From the NCBI GenBank assembly GCA_021464245.1, contig JADCRB010000026.1:3940549-4004548 (forward strand): a DNA stretch of 64,000 bases. The letters run 5' to 3'. This document shows positions 13,001 to 26,341 of the stretch, piece by piece. A program made the position numbers and the translations under genes. The stretch comes from Carallia brachiata. Its lineage: Eukaryota > Streptophyta > Magnoliopsida > Malpighiales > Rhizophoraceae. Below the pieces are notes generated by a model. The model was not told the DNA's origin, made no database searches, and saw only the letters and a list, made by a program, of their open reading frames with translations. Numbering within the stretch: position 1 is the stretch's first letter; each line of letters opens with the position of its first letter.

Positions 13001-16000
13001 GCATAAAGACAGTATGTCAACTGTTCGATATAGTGAAACATCCATGCAATTGCAATCATTGTTTTTGGATGCTGATCCATGCTTTGGACTGTGTAGCTGC
13101 AAAACATGATGCAGTGAACCGTTCAAAGGCGCAATAAACGGCGCATTTATTTTTTTCAAAAGGAAGTTTTGTTTATGGGGGGAACTATATCGTGTTTTAT
13201 TCAATCTTTTTGGGTTTTACTGCAAAATCAGATTACCCATTTAATTCAAACACAGAAAACCCATTTTAGACAGAGTCAGGAGAATTCCTCTGGTTGCCAA
13301 GCATAGACTTTACAGGGTTTCCTTAAAAGAAAAAGAAAATTAATGAGCGAATGAGCCGATGCTCCAGTCACTAAGAATTTATTGGAAGTTGACTTGGGTC
13401 TGATACATTTTTTTAATGCTAACTTCATTTTCTCTCCAACTATAAGATCATCAGATTGTCCCATGTGCTAGCAAGTGGCATGGGGAAAATGTGCGGCAAG
13501 AAGTAGTACTATATTTTAATCTGTAACACTTAATTATATAGAGAAGAGCACACTTGTCTTAATCCTGTTCCTGGCATTAGTTTAACTTAAACCTCTTTGC
13601 TCAGTAAACGAAGGCAATCTTCGCCCCTGTAATACTTCGGCCCTGCTGTCCCCAAATGGACGTAACAATGATGAACAAAGCAACCTCTTGAGTAACATTA
13701 GTAAATCACATTTCCCTTCACACGCATGCCCAAATATTACACGATTGCGCACAAAAAATGAAAAAAAAAAATGCTTGGTAATAGAAAGCGACAATTTTAT
13801 ATTAATTAGGACAGTGGAGGCATACATACTTTGAGGAATCAACAAAGAAATGCCACCTTTACTTTTCTTATGATATCTATTCAAATTGCTAATGTAATCT
13901 TTGCCTTGTCACAGGATTAGGGAGTGTGTTTGTTGATCAAGGGGCAGATCATGAGTAGCATGAAGTTCCCATTAAGAAATCAAATTAAAGAACAAGTATA
14001 TTAAACCAGTAAGCATAATTAACAAACTCAATTACCTTATATTTAAATCTTTAAAGTATCCTTTTCTTGTGGGAGTGATTAAAAATCGTTTGCTAGGGAA
14101 CGTAGGCAACGTATCTGATTAACACTTGTCTTAAACACTTTTGATAGATAATTAAGTAATATAGCTCCTTAGATCATTCATTATACTGACGTATGAGATA
14201 GATAACTAATCACGATTTGCATACATACAGGATTATTCGTGCTCGGTGGCATGGCAACGTTGGTGTCCGATGTTGAAGAGACAACCCTCGATTTAGAAGA
14301 AGTATTTTTTTTTTTAATTACAATACGTATTTAATAATAGGAGCTCATATTAATAATTTGTTTTAGTCAACTCTCGACCTCCAACTTTCATAATTTCTAG
14401 CGTAACACTTTGCAGTGTAAAACTTAGTTAATTAGTTAGGTTTTTTATAAAGACGTTCGGTTACACGGAATATGAGTCAAACACACAAGAATGATCTATT
14501 TTCAATAGAAATATCGACCAATTTTTTCATAGTTATTGTTAAAATCATAAAAGCCTATCAAGGACTAAACCTTGATACTAATCCATTAAAGTTGAATCGT
14601 AAACCTATCTTGTTCTAAAATTTTTTCCTTCTGTTAACCAATTTAAGTGAAGTTGCACCCAACCTCAAGACTCAAAGTTAGATAGAGTTCCAAATTGAAC
14701 ATTTGACGATTCCCCTTTGAATGATTCGGACGCCTTTTTATTTTTTATCTGCTTTAAAGTCATTAGGTGACACTTTTTGCCAATTTTTCTTCTTTGAATA
14801 GTTTGTTTCGAAGACAAATAGACAAGTGTCCATGGAGACACTTTCTAGCTTTCAATGAACGTCACAAAGCATAGCCCTCCACACCAACATTTGGTTTGAT
14901 AATTAACAAGCACATCCTTTATTTGACAAGTCACTACCCCCAATTATTTCAATCTTTGGCGGCAGCCCCATAGAAAATTAGCTATTTATTTTAGTTTTTT
15001 ATTGAAAAAATGTGCGTAAAAAAACCTAATGATATGACATCTCATACTGATAATAAGCCGTAAGTTTAATCTTATCATTCAATCTTAATAGAACGCAAAC
15101 CTACAGATCTAAACCGAGGCATAGATAACTTGCTTTCATATTTACTATATATATATTCCATGAAGTCTACTAACTGTATACATATATATCGTAAAAATGG
15201 TGGATCGTTTTCATGAGCATGACAAGATTACGAGAAGTGCTTTATCACTAGAAATTAATTCATGAAATCATGACCTAACTATGTTTTTTTTTTCCTTTCT
15301 TTTGGCAATAAAAATCTTCTCATTGCTATTTCTATAACATTGGTGTAACATTTCAAAGAGGAGGCACGATTTCATAATTATTAGCTGGCCTTTTTCGTCA
15401 CTTTCTTTTCAGTTGTTTATTTAAAGCTCTTGTCATAAAAAAAAAAAAGGGTGGGCGAAAGGACAATATTATTGAAAGTGAGCTCCCAATAATCAGTCAG
15501 CGAAGTTCTTTAGCTAAAGTCTACAATATTGTTTGAGACATAAATATTCAACATCTATCAAATGATCAAGATTCAACGAATCTAATTCGCGCTAACCAAC
15601 TGTAAATTCTTATGAATAAACATGGATATGTATCGATCGGTAATATATCAAAGTCCGTCAGCAAATCTAAGTAAGTCAGCTCTCTTTTTGTCTTTCTTGT
15701 TGAAATTACTCATTTCTGTTTATCAGAATGCCAGCACCGTATTATCACGGGTGATTTGAACTTAAAAACTCTTCATCTTGTCGTAATCGACTTCCAAATA
15801 TAGACTTTGATACCTGAAAAAAGATTTCAAGGGTCAACACCAATTATTTTAAAGTTTCTAAATTTTTTCTCCAATTATTTATTTTATTTATTAAAAAATT
15901 TATTAAACTATAAGTTATACAAATAATAACTCTCTTATTTTTATAAATTTTATCTTATTATTCTCATTTTTAGGATTATAATTAACTAGCAACTTCTAAA

Positions 16001-17775
16001 ATGAAAGTCTAAAATGTGAGTATTTGGTGTCTCTTAAAAGACCTTTCTTCCAATTATATGTGAGATTTACGCAAAATATAACATTCGCAAAATTTTTTCC
16101 TTCTTAATTATAGTCTTAGCTTTATATTTAGATCTTACACAGTGTTTGTTTTGGATCCCAGCTAAGAGCTCTGGTTATGCCCTTGTTCACGCATGCACGT
16201 ACCATACAAATTTATTAAATCAGATTTTCCAGTGCATGATTGATTTATGAAAATCTATGCAAATAACAAAAAAAAAATGATAATAATATTAAGAAAAATT
16301 TTAGGTAGTAATAAAATAATATAAATTATTAAATAATTAAATTTTTAAAAAAATAATAAATTATTAAATATTATTTAATTATTTTATAATTATTTTAAAT
16401 TAAGTTGTATAATAAAATTTTTATATTAACAGCATTGATTAGTAATCTAAAAAAAATCATCATAATTTAACTGGCGTGGGTCTGGGAATGGTGGGAATGA
16501 TGCCATCATGCTTACGTTGCATTACCAGATAGACGCGTGTCAGTTAATCAATGGGGCCGAAGTATCTCTCTTTAGATTACGTGGCAGAAATCTAGGTGAG
16601 TTCCCTTAGCAGGCAACTGTTACTTGGCCGTTTTAATTTTATATCCGAAAGAAGGGAATCGCAAAAGTCTTTTCAGATAACAGCACAGGTGGCAGCCAAT
16701 GAAGAGCCATTGACATTTGGGTTGGCGCGTGTAAACGCTAACGGAAAACCCCGTCTGGCGCGCGCCACGGCTTTAAAGACTGACGATTTTTCGTTCCATT
16801 GGATTGGAGTTGGACCATAACAATTCGTAGCGTGTGGTTCACCAACTCGAGACTTTTTTCATTTTTTTGTGCAGGTTCAGAGCACTTTTTTTGAGTAGCA
16901 AGTTGGCAGCGCTTAGAAACAACATAATAATACCACTTATAATATCACTTACGATGCTAATTTGACAGGAAATCAGTATATTATTTATTATATTAATTTA
17001 AGTTGAAACTTTTTCATTGTTGTTTGCCCGATAAAATGGGATTTGTTGTTGATATATAATGTTAAATTTAAAACTCCTTGTAACTGAGTTTAGAGAAAAC
17101 TCATTCAGTCTTATTAATTTTTGGATAAATGGTCATTATGAGAAAAATTGAACGAAAATATAACGGATGGCTCATATTCTCGATTTACAAATGTGATGAC
17201 TCACATACGAGCGATATATTTTTTATTTTTGATAAAAAAAACAATATAATGATACTATAAGATAGTAAAATATTTTTAATTTTTTAATTTTATTTATTTA
17301 TGAAACCATATAAAATGTAATTGATTTACATTTTTTGTTGCTCACTTAAGTGTTGTTATTTAATTTTTTTAATCAAAAAATTTAGTTAAATGTGGGTGTG
17401 TTAAAAAAATATTATATTATTGTGACTATCAATTTTATATAATAAAAAATATAAGTACATAACCAATAATTGTAATATCCCAAAAATCCCTGATTTTAAA
17501 CACTGGTGAAAATTAATAATCTGTTCGTAACTTAAACATTAGTTCTTGAGTGCTGTTGCGTTTATAGACTAACAAGGCATAAAACCAGTTAGATAATTAC
17601 AGGATGATCATGTCCAAGATGGAATTCTAGAGAGTTCATATTAGAAAGGTGATGAAATGGCAGAAGCACCTGGCATAACGATGAATGCGCTTACAATATA
17701 TTGCTTTCAATTAATGTTATTATCAATGATTTTCAGGTTCGCCACTATTGCAAAAGGTTGCGTTAGTGAAGTGAA
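10054..17775. other. Long AT-rich intergenic region
   Basis: About 7.7 kb with no gene I can support. Just upstream of the PAC2 start are a T-rich tract (10064-10112) and a GC-richer stretch with a CGT-triplet run (about 10140-10157), probably the PAC2 promoter side. Around 16480-16830 base composition becomes more balanced, with an ACGTGGC (G-box/ABRE-like) word near 16580, but no ORF follows with a recognisable product. Elsewhere there are homopolymer tracts and AT-rich MITE-like pieces. Confidence 0.45.
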
Positions 17776-17913
17776 ATGTTGGCACATTGGCAGCTTAATC
17801 AGCATGATATTTACAATAACAGTGAAAATAACTCTGCAACCAATGAAATCAAGGACAAGTGGTACATATTAGTGAGGGATTTATGCCTATACGAACTTCC
17901 AGAAGCGGTGTAA
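17776..17913 (+). other. Possible gene remnant or terminal exon, 45 codons
   Basis: An ATG-initiated frame of 45 codons ends with the non-repetitive stretch KDKWYILVRDLCLYELPEAV. The composition looks protein-like, unlike the neighbouring AT-rich sequence. Upstream there is an acceptor-like TTTTCAG (about 17730). I do not recognise the family. It could be the last exon of a lost or distant gene, or chance. Confidence 0.25.
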
Positions 17914-19020
17914 TGATCCAAATTTTAAATAAAAAAATTTGTTATAGACAAACTTTTTAATTTTTTAATTAGATAACCATTTTGGTCAACTAAAATGAAT
18001 ATACTATGTCAAAAAAAAATATAATTAGCTAGAAAGAACACAATTATACCCTTAAAAACATCGCCGATCGAGGTGCTGTGCATACAATATCTACAAGTGT
18101 GCAGCATGAATCGACGCCCGATCATCTGAGTGAGCGATGCGTGTATAATCTACTTATCAAAGAGTTTCCAAAGATTCACATTCAAAAATTCACCGTTTGA
18201 CCAAGTCTAAGGTCAATTCCTTCCTCTCTACGGATATATATGGCGTCAATGTGAAAACAGCTCTCGTCCGGAATGATTCTTTCCGTGCAATATCAAATTA
18301 AACTGGAAGCAAAACCAAGAAATAAATGTTTCGATACCAAATATGAATCCATCTTAGCAGAGAGATTCTCACATTATAAGATTTTAAGCATTCTTAACTA
18401 TATATATATATATAAATTATGAAAATCTAAATCTCAAACAAACTAGCACGACAATCAATTATTGCAGCACTTCACTTAAAATATATAGCGCAATTTTTTT
18501 TAGGACTCAATTAAGTACACCGTGCTCGGTGCATTGAGCTAAGTGCCGAATAATATATATATATATATATAATTAAAATTAAAAATTATATGAGTATTAT
18601 TCTAAAATATAAAATGTATGCTTAATATAAAATTCTCTTAAAAAAAGAATTTTATTTTTTTAAATCAAAACTTTTATTATTTTTTTTTGGTTATATACAG
18701 TATGTCGGTGCACCTAATATTTTCTTTCAATTTAAGCAATACTTAAAAAAATATAATGCACCTGCCTAGTCTCAAGTTTGCTCTTCGTATAGGCTAACTT
18801 TGAATAATTAAAACTCAGAGTCAAACTCAAGTTAAAACTTTAACGTGGAGACCAACTGCAACCATGAGGAAAAGCGGCAAAAGAAACACATGGATGAATT
18901 ATGAATATTTTTGCAGCAGTTTCCTTATTACGGGCACAACCAGTTTGCCTGTTTGAGATGATTACGTGGGTAGACTGTCAACGTGTCACCCTCTCACACG
19001 CTTTGATTACCAACCACTGT
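17914..19020. other. Intergenic, AT-rich
   Basis: No gene seen. Contains an (AT)n microsatellite at about 18552-18571 and a second TA tract near 18400. Confidence 0.5.
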
Positions 19021-19032
19021 TCCATCCTCTGC

Positions 19033-19040
19033 TTATATAT
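19033..19040 (+). promoter_or_regulatory. Putative TATA box of the WD40 gene
   Basis: TTATATAT lies about 266 bp before the ATG at 19306 and is followed by a CT-rich leader (19041-19215), typical of a plant 5' UTR. Confidence 0.45.
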
Positions 19041-19305
19041 GTCCGTCCTTTCGCTTCTCAAACCTTTTCAGCTCTCTACGATCACAGCTTTCTAATCCTC
19101 CTATACCTTTCTTTTCCCACTTCAACAGCTGCTATCAAGCGTAACATACGTCCCTCAGCATTCCCACAATCTCTCAACCCTTTTTGTTTTTGTTAAACTT
19201 CTCTTTTATATTCAGCTGTTTCAAAAAGTTGCCCATTCGTTTTATTCGGACAATAATTCGGACACTCAAAAATCGGCTTCTGTGAGGCACGAAGTAGTCG
19301 GAAAC

Positions 19306-20697
19306 ATGGTTACCGAGCGAGCCACCCCTCATCTCCACAGGCCCAAACTCGGTGCTCTCTTGCACGCGGAAGCCGGGGTCTTTCCCAACCAAGAAGAAGA
19401 AAATAATATTGACGAGTCGAACCAGAAGAGCAGCGACAGCACCCCGAGTCCTAGACCATCATTTTACAATAGCAGCAACGGCACGCCTTCAAGAAGTGGT
19501 GAGGCCACGCCTTACTTCACGTCTCCCTGGAATCAGCCATCCCCGTACGCTCAGTCTCCATGGATAATACCATCTCCAGTGAATCATCACTTTCCCAACG
19601 ACGGTCTTATGTGGTCCATTGTACGCGTAGAAGGCCATGTTTATTCTTTAGCCGCTTCTGGAGATCTACTTTTCACTGGCTCGGATAGCAAGAACATTCG
19701 TGTCTAGAAGAATTTGAAGGAATTCGCGGGATTTAAATCAAACAGTGGGTTAGTTAAGGCGATTATTGTACACGGAAACAGGATCTTCACTGGCCATCAG
19801 GATGGAAAAATCAGAGTCTGGAAGGTTTCTTCCAAAAACCCTAGTGGCTACAACAGAATTGGAAGCTTACCCGCTTTTAAAGATTACATCAAAAGCTCTA
19901 TAAACCCTAAAAACTACGTTGAAGTTCGTGGTCGCCGGAAAGTTCTGCGTATCAAGCATTTCGACGCAGTTTCTTGCCTGAGCCTGAGCGAAGACCTGGG
20001 CTTGTTGTATTCCGGATCTTGGGATACGACCTTGAAAGTGTGGCGTGTTTCAGATTACAAATGCCTGGAATCAATCGACGCTCACGACGACGCCATAAAC
20101 TCCGTCATCGCCGGGTTCGATTCGTTGGTTTTTACGGGATCAGCCGATGGAACAGTAAAAGCTTGGAGAAGAGAGCTGCAAGGGAGGAGAACAAAGCATT
20201 TATTGGTCCAGACGCTGTTAAAACAAGAAGCCGCGGCAACAGCCCTGGCGGTAAATAAAGAAACGGCCGTGCTTTACTGCGGGTCGTCTGACGGGTTGGT
20301 AAATTTTTGGGAATTTGAAAAGCACTTGTCACACGGCGGAGTCCTCCGGGGCCACAAGATGGCGGTCCTCTGCCTGGCGACGGCCGGTAATTTGGTGTTT
20401 AGTGGGTCAGCCGATAGAAGCATATGCGTGTGGAGAAGAGAGCCCGGTGGGGTCCATATTTGCTTGACCGTTTTAACGGGCCATAGTGGGCCCGTTAAGT
20501 GCTTGGCCGTTGAAGAAGATCGGGAGTCGTCCCACGAGCGGGATCACCGGTGGATATTGTACAGTGGGAGCTTGGACAGGTCAGTCAAGGTTTGGCGCGT
20601 GTCGGAGAATTTTGACGCGCCGGAGTGGAGGGAATACCAAACAGCCAGGCCAAGCTATTCTTCGCCACCCAAAAACAAAAGGAAGTCTCAAGGTTAA
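19306..20697 (+). CDS. Seven-blade WD40 repeat protein (JINGUBANG-like), interrupted by one in-frame TAG
   Basis: A single-exon WD40 beta-propeller protein of about 463 codons. The start at 19306 ([20 protein letters not shown]) fits the plant family of JINGUBANG-type proteins, one of which restrains pollen germination in Arabidopsis. Blades run from about residue 108 to the end. The repeat edges read [81 protein letters not shown] and [14 protein letters not shown]. The N-terminal 100 residues are Ser/Pro-rich and probably disordered. Codon 134 is TAG (19705-19707), exactly where blade one should end in the conserved Trp (TGG). No other frame break is seen. It is thus a nonsense allele, a young pseudogene, or a one-base error. 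Translation could restart at 19714 but would lose blade one. Confidence 0.88.
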
Positions 20698-23600
20698 TGC
20701 CAAAGAGTGACGCGAGTTAAATGCATGTGAACAGCACGCGGAGCAGCAAAATTTCATGGTGATTTCTGGTCTCCGTTTAAAATACAAAAAAAAAAAAAGA
20801 AATTGGAGGACACGACAAATAGATACGAAATAATTACTAATCCATCGTGACTAACCATTTTAAATATATTACGTATTATCTTAAATTGGCGATTATGATA
20901 AATTAGTGTCTATTTTATATCTACTTGTCGTGTTTTAGTAATAGGAAATGGATCATCTGATTGGACACCTAACTTGGATCGATCGTTGAGGCATAAAAGT
21001 GGGAGTTAATGACGGTACAATTTTATTTGCGTGTGGGGTGAAAGGATTGAAAGCAACTGATCATATTTTTTAATTCAATTCCTCATGTGTTAAGCGATAT
21101 GGACATTTATCTCGTGTCCGTACATGTGCTTGTGTTGATATTAATGGCTTGGACTGAAAGCTTTACTAGCAATAGCCAATATGTATAGGAGTATTGAAAG
21201 CTAAAGAATATAAAAAGGTCACCGTATTTGGTATTAGATTGGCCTAAAGCGTTGGTGCAGGTCTTTGAAACCTACAAAGTTGTATATATTTTCAAGTGTA
21301 TTTCTTTTCCTTTTTTTTTTAAGTGTATTTATAATGGTTTTGTTTGCCATCTCTTGAACCCATCAAGGTTTTCAGGATCCTTGTCGTATGTTGTGTGTAT
21401 GTGTGCATATATGGTGATTAATAATTGCAGCCCTCTTTCTCCCCCCCCCCCCCCCCCTTTTTTTTTCCTTTTTGTGAATATTTGGATGGGGGACAGTCTT
21501 ACTATCTATGCAAGTTCAGATTATCCTGTTTGATCTTGTGGTACATTCTGCTTTCTCCAATTTATTCTTTTATCTAAGCTACGAACAATTTTATTGCAAC
21601 AATGGCGAAAAGACACATGAAAACGGATATAATATGTACTCGACTACAGTAAGTGTATTGCACAATTACTATTTATTAGTTGATTTTGTTCGCCAGATGG
21701 AGCTATTGGATCGTTAATTATAAGTACCAAAAAATGAACAGTACCATATATCTTGCCAACCATGTAATTAAGTTCGAAGAAATTTCGAGGAAGCACAAAT
21801 AAAAACATCGCACCAGCAAAATCATTAGATATGATTTTTTGGGCGTAAGAAAGAAAAACTTGCGAACATGAGCTCCTTTTGGTCGTAAGTGTTTTTGGGC
21901 CTTCGGGATATAGATATGCATGCAACTGTTACTGTTTCAAATAACATAAGATACAATTGTGATACTTAAAAACTTTCAAAAGATTTAAAAAAAAAATTAC
22001 CCCATCAACGGGGAGTATTGTGCATTACTTTTGCGAAATTTTTTTGGCTCAAGTTTTAACTCTAAACATTAATTAGGCCAAGGCTTGAGCTTCATAGAAA
22101 AAGAGTTGCCAAGAGAGAAATTTTTTCATAAATCTTTATAGAACCGTCTCTGGTAGGGACATGCAGCTTGATTTCTCCATTAATTTACAAGACGGAATGT
22201 AGCATGTTAAAATTTTGATGGAATAAAATCGATATGGTAGTAGACATTGAACAATTTATTTTAAGGCATATTTCATCCATCTCACAATTCTCCTTTTTTT
22301 AAAAATTTTTTTCAGTATGTGTGAAAATTAACGACTAAACATGCATGTGTGTCACTTATTTTCAAAAGCAATATCAACATTTCACCAGAAGAGAAATGGG
22401 AGGCAAGACTTTGGCAAATGATCATCAATTTCATTACCACCAAACAAATGAACGGAAGAGAAAGACCAGATATTCCAATACGGACGATGATATCGCTGTG
22501 GTGTACATGCACTAAAGCCAAAGCTAGAAAAGACTTCGCAGGTTCAACAATTAAAATATAACCTTGTCTAATATATAACCTACCTATAGCTGAAGCAGTC
22601 TAGAAGACAAAACCTAAAACAACTACCGATGAAACCGATATAGATCGAGAGAAGAAAAAAAAGGAAAAAAAAATATGGGTGACTTGCAAATATTTAGGAC
22701 AAACAAGAAGATCGATCCAAAGCGATACTGTCTTATCGAGAACTTGAATTCGACTAGACATAAAATTTTACAGAGTTCGATGATAACTATGCAAGAGCTA
22801 TATTCAAAAATTATGGAGAAACATATCATATTCAAGAACAAAGGAGAAACATAAGAGATTGAAGAGAAAATATGAAGGAAAGAATCAAACCTTGTAAATT
22901 TTGCAATGAAAATTCAGTTGAAATTTCGTGTCTTTATTTTTGTAAATTTCGCGATGAAAATTCAATTGATTGCGTTGCATTGCGTTTCATCCCACCAAAC
23001 AAAGATCACATCTCATAATTTGATTAATTAAATAATATTTATATGATTCTTCTATATAAATTGTTAGCGGGAATAATATGGTCATTCTATATAAGTGATC
23101 ATTTTTTTTTTTTTGGGTCAAAGTGGAGTTGTTCAATTATTTTTTTAGGTCAAGATAGATGAGAGACCAAGGGTGGTGTTTTAATGGTCCCGTCAGAGAG
23201 TATTGGATCTTCCTTCTAGATGGTATGAACTGTCTAAATAATTACGACAGAACTCATATTGAGTGACATCTAAGTTTAACCTGATTGCATGTTGTAGTGC
23301 ACTCGAACACAAGATCTCTATGTTGACCCGTTCAGCGTGTAATTGTTACACCACAACACGTTCATCAATTGATTTAGTTCTCTCTCAAAAAAATATTTTG
23401 CTTCTTCAATTGGGCCTGAAATTATGGATTGGGCTTATGAACATCGAATAGCCCTGCGCCTATTATGAACAGTTTGATCAAGAACATTTGGGCTGGATGG
23501 CACAAGAATGGGCTTTGATTGGCAGTGTTGAATGTCGTTCAATTGCTCCCCCTTTAAATATGGGCCCAAAGACCTTTCACACAAAAGAAAAAAGGGCCCA

Positions 23601-24542
23601 AAGACCCAATATCTTGTTTCTTGCCGCTTTTTAATTAGGCCAAAATTTTAAATTGAGTAAACCAAAAAAAATTTTAATTGATTTTTAATGTTTAGATTAA
23701 GGTCTAATTATAAAAATAGTATTTTTTTTACTAAAATTAATCTTCAATATTTTCACTATAAAATAATTTAATATTTTTTTATTGAAGTATTTTTCTGTTG
23801 ACTGTTTAATTTACTTAAAGTAGATCGTTTGTTAGACTCCCTCTTAATAAAATCTAATATTATTAAAAATACGATGGTATGATATTTTGTTTTTATTTTT
23901 ATTTTTTTAAAAATAAGAATAAATAAAAAAATTAAGAAAAAAATATTACAACTACTATATTTTTATTGATATTATATCTTATTAAGAGATAATCTGATGA
24001 CATGACAAATAGATGATGTACTTTTTACTGAATCAAACAGTCAGATAATCGAAAAATATTAAATTATTTTACAGTAAAAATATTAGGGACTAATTTTACC
24101 AAAAAAATATTATGACCACGCATAAATTTAGTCTAAACATGAATCACTAATTTAAGATTTTAATCTTTTACTTATCAAGATTTAGGCTGACTGGTCCATG
24201 AGTGGGCTTGTGCAAAGAGAGGAGTTAACGGTTCGACTCGCGCATTTCCTATTCTGCTCTCATTTACATGGAAATTCTTCCAGTAGATTGAAAAAAGAAA
24301 AAATCAGGCTTGACTATCAAACTGCAAAGTAATAAATATTCATTAATTGGCATTCAAAACCATTTATTGAGTAATTATAGCGATTATAACAAACAATAAT
24401 TTGTCTATTTATTTATACAAATTCCGCTGATCGGCGGTAATCCCCACTACAGAACTATATCTATCTTTATTACATACATAAAACTACAAGTCACACAACT
24501 CTAGACACCTCTTCTGGGAGTTTCCTGGCTGGTTTGGGCTTG
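20698..24542. other. Intergenic region
   Basis: No gene supported. It contains a 17-base C homopolymer followed by T (21441-21470), several AT-rich repeats, and a short segment near 24200-24260 with a B-box-like GGTTCGACTCGC that may be a SINE remnant. Confidence 0.45.
21431..21480. repeat. Poly-C / poly-T pyrimidine tract
   Basis: Seventeen consecutive C (21441-21457) followed by a T run on the same strand. A low-complexity tract with no visible link to a gene. Confidence 0.9.
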
Positions 24543-24767
24543 TTACCAAGCTGCAAAGCGATCCATAAGCAAGAAAACTGTGGACTCAGACATTGCAGTT
24601 TCTGCGCGAATCACCTTGTTGGTTCCTTGTTGTGCAGCAGCTTCCCTTCCTTTTTCAACTTCTGCAGCTTCTTTGGATTTTGGCAAGTTTGGCTTCTTGA
24701 TCCTTGGCCTGACCTTCTCTTGGAGCTTTGCTAGCTCACTCAGACATTTCTCCACAACTGCAGACAT
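24543..24767 (-). CDS. Small hypothetical protein, 74 aa
   Basis: A minus-strand ORF from ATG 24767 to TAA 24543. The N-terminal part is charged and probably helical (CLSELAKLQEKVRPR), the middle is rich in K, E and A, and the end is MSESTVFLLMDRFAAW. The composition is protein-like and unlike the surrounding AT-rich DNA, and the upstream flank is CT-rich like a leader. I recall short plant proteins with a similar TVxLLMDRF ending but cannot name a function. No signal peptide or membrane segment is visible. It could be a real small cytosolic protein or an isolated ORF. Confidence 0.5.
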   Translation of the reverse strand: MSAVVEKCLSELAKLQEKVRPRIKKPNLPKSKEAAEVEKGREAAAQQGTNKVIRAETAMSESTVFLLMDRFAAW

Positions 24768-26340
24768 TTTTTTTTCAATTCAAATTCCTCAACCCAACAA
24801 ATGTTTATTGTTGCTTTTAGGCTTATTTTCCTTCTTTTTTTTGTTTTTACTACTGTTTTGGATGAGGATGAGAAGAGAGAGAACCAGACGATTGGGCTTA
24901 CATAAAGGGCAAATGGGAAGTGGTGGGTGTACAAAAGGCAGACTTCTCTCGAGAACATGGTTTTGACTGGTTGCCATTCGGACCTACGCGTGGTCGTCCC
25001 CGGATAATGTTAAGAGTGCTTTTCTTTGCAGTAAAAGATTTTGTACGAAAAAATTGTTCTCATTTTTTTATGTTTATTTTATATAAAAATATTATAATAA
25101 GAAAAATTTTAAAAAAATTTTTAACATTTTTTTAAAAAATAACTTATATTTATTTTGAACTGAAATTATTTTTTTAAAAAAATATAAAGTATAATTTAAG
25201 TGAGTGATATAAAAAAAATTATTTTTATTGAAAATATTTTTTTATAAATATTTTATAAAAATAAATTATGTTTTAGTAAACGGACTTTTAGAGGAAAAAA
25301 TTGGTGTCTTGGGGAGACCACTGACGTAAATCCAGAAGCATGATTGGTGGGATATTAGTATTTCTCGGACAAAAAAAATTCTTTTAATGCAAAAGAAGGT
25401 CAATATGTTAAGATTTAATTTTTTAATTAATTGATGAAGGTTTTTAATTTAATTTATATTTTTTAATAAATATAATTTATTTATAATTTTATATTATATA
25501 ATAAGTAAAATTTATTTAAAATAAAAAAAAATAATAAATTACGTAATACTAAATTATGAGTAAATTTTATTAACTTAAAAATAAAATTAAATTAATAAAC
25601 ATCTTAATGAATTACAATTAAAGCTTGAATTTGAGAGACAACTTCAGTACCAATAATTAGAATTCATCAGACTCATCGGAGAGAATTTTTGTTTTTATTT
25701 GATTGATTTAAGTTCTGAAAAAATTTAAATATTAATTAATTTATAAGTAATTGATTGAAGCGATTTTGTGAATGGTACACTAGTTCAATTTTTTTGTTCA
25801 GTAAGTTGTATGATGGGTCTTTCTTGGTGAAGGCCCAAAATTGTTGCAACCGAAAAGAGTCTGAATGTGATGTGATTTATATTGTAAGTAGGCTCTCTTT
25901 TTCGTTTACCCTTAAAATCAAAAAAGAAAAAAAAAACAAATAAACAAATGACAAACGCTCTTGTTGAAAAGGGCAGTTCGGCGGAGTGGATAAAACCGCG
26001 GCTCTGTTCAATATTGATCTTATTATTTTTCCACAAAAAAATTCTTCTCAACATTTCTTTAATTGCTCAAGAATATTGTGCTACAAAAATGGCTTTAATA
26101 TTTCCATCGTACAAGCCAATTACGAAGAACATATATAATCAAAAAATAAAATATTATTAAAACATAGTTAAATTCATGTGTTTAATCTCTACTTTAATGA
26201 GATTTTTTTCTTGTCACTAATCATATAATTTAATAATAAAATAAAAATTTTAATTTCGGTGACTCAGATTCAAATCTTAACTCCATTTAAATTACTAAAA
26301 AACCAAAAAGGAAACGTTTTCCTTGTTCCATCATAGAAAC
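24768..26340. other. AT-rich intergenic region left of the duplication
   Basis: No gene seen. A stretch at about 25005-25300 is very AT-rich with GTGCTTTT...AGTAAACGGACTTTTAG edges, perhaps another MITE remnant. It ends where unit A begins. Confidence 0.4.
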
Positions 26341-26341
26341 A

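Noticed and set aside
13582..13884. 100-codon minus-strand ORF
   Set aside because: No recognisable motif and typical AT-rich composition.
21441..21457. C17 run as a G-quadruplex or i-motif regulator
   Set aside because: A plain homopolymer with no gene start nearby; its length is also unreliable in sequencing.
24215..24260. tRNA gene suggested by GGTTCGACTCGC
   Set aside because: Only a B-box-like word; no acceptor stem or anticodon arm can be folded around it.
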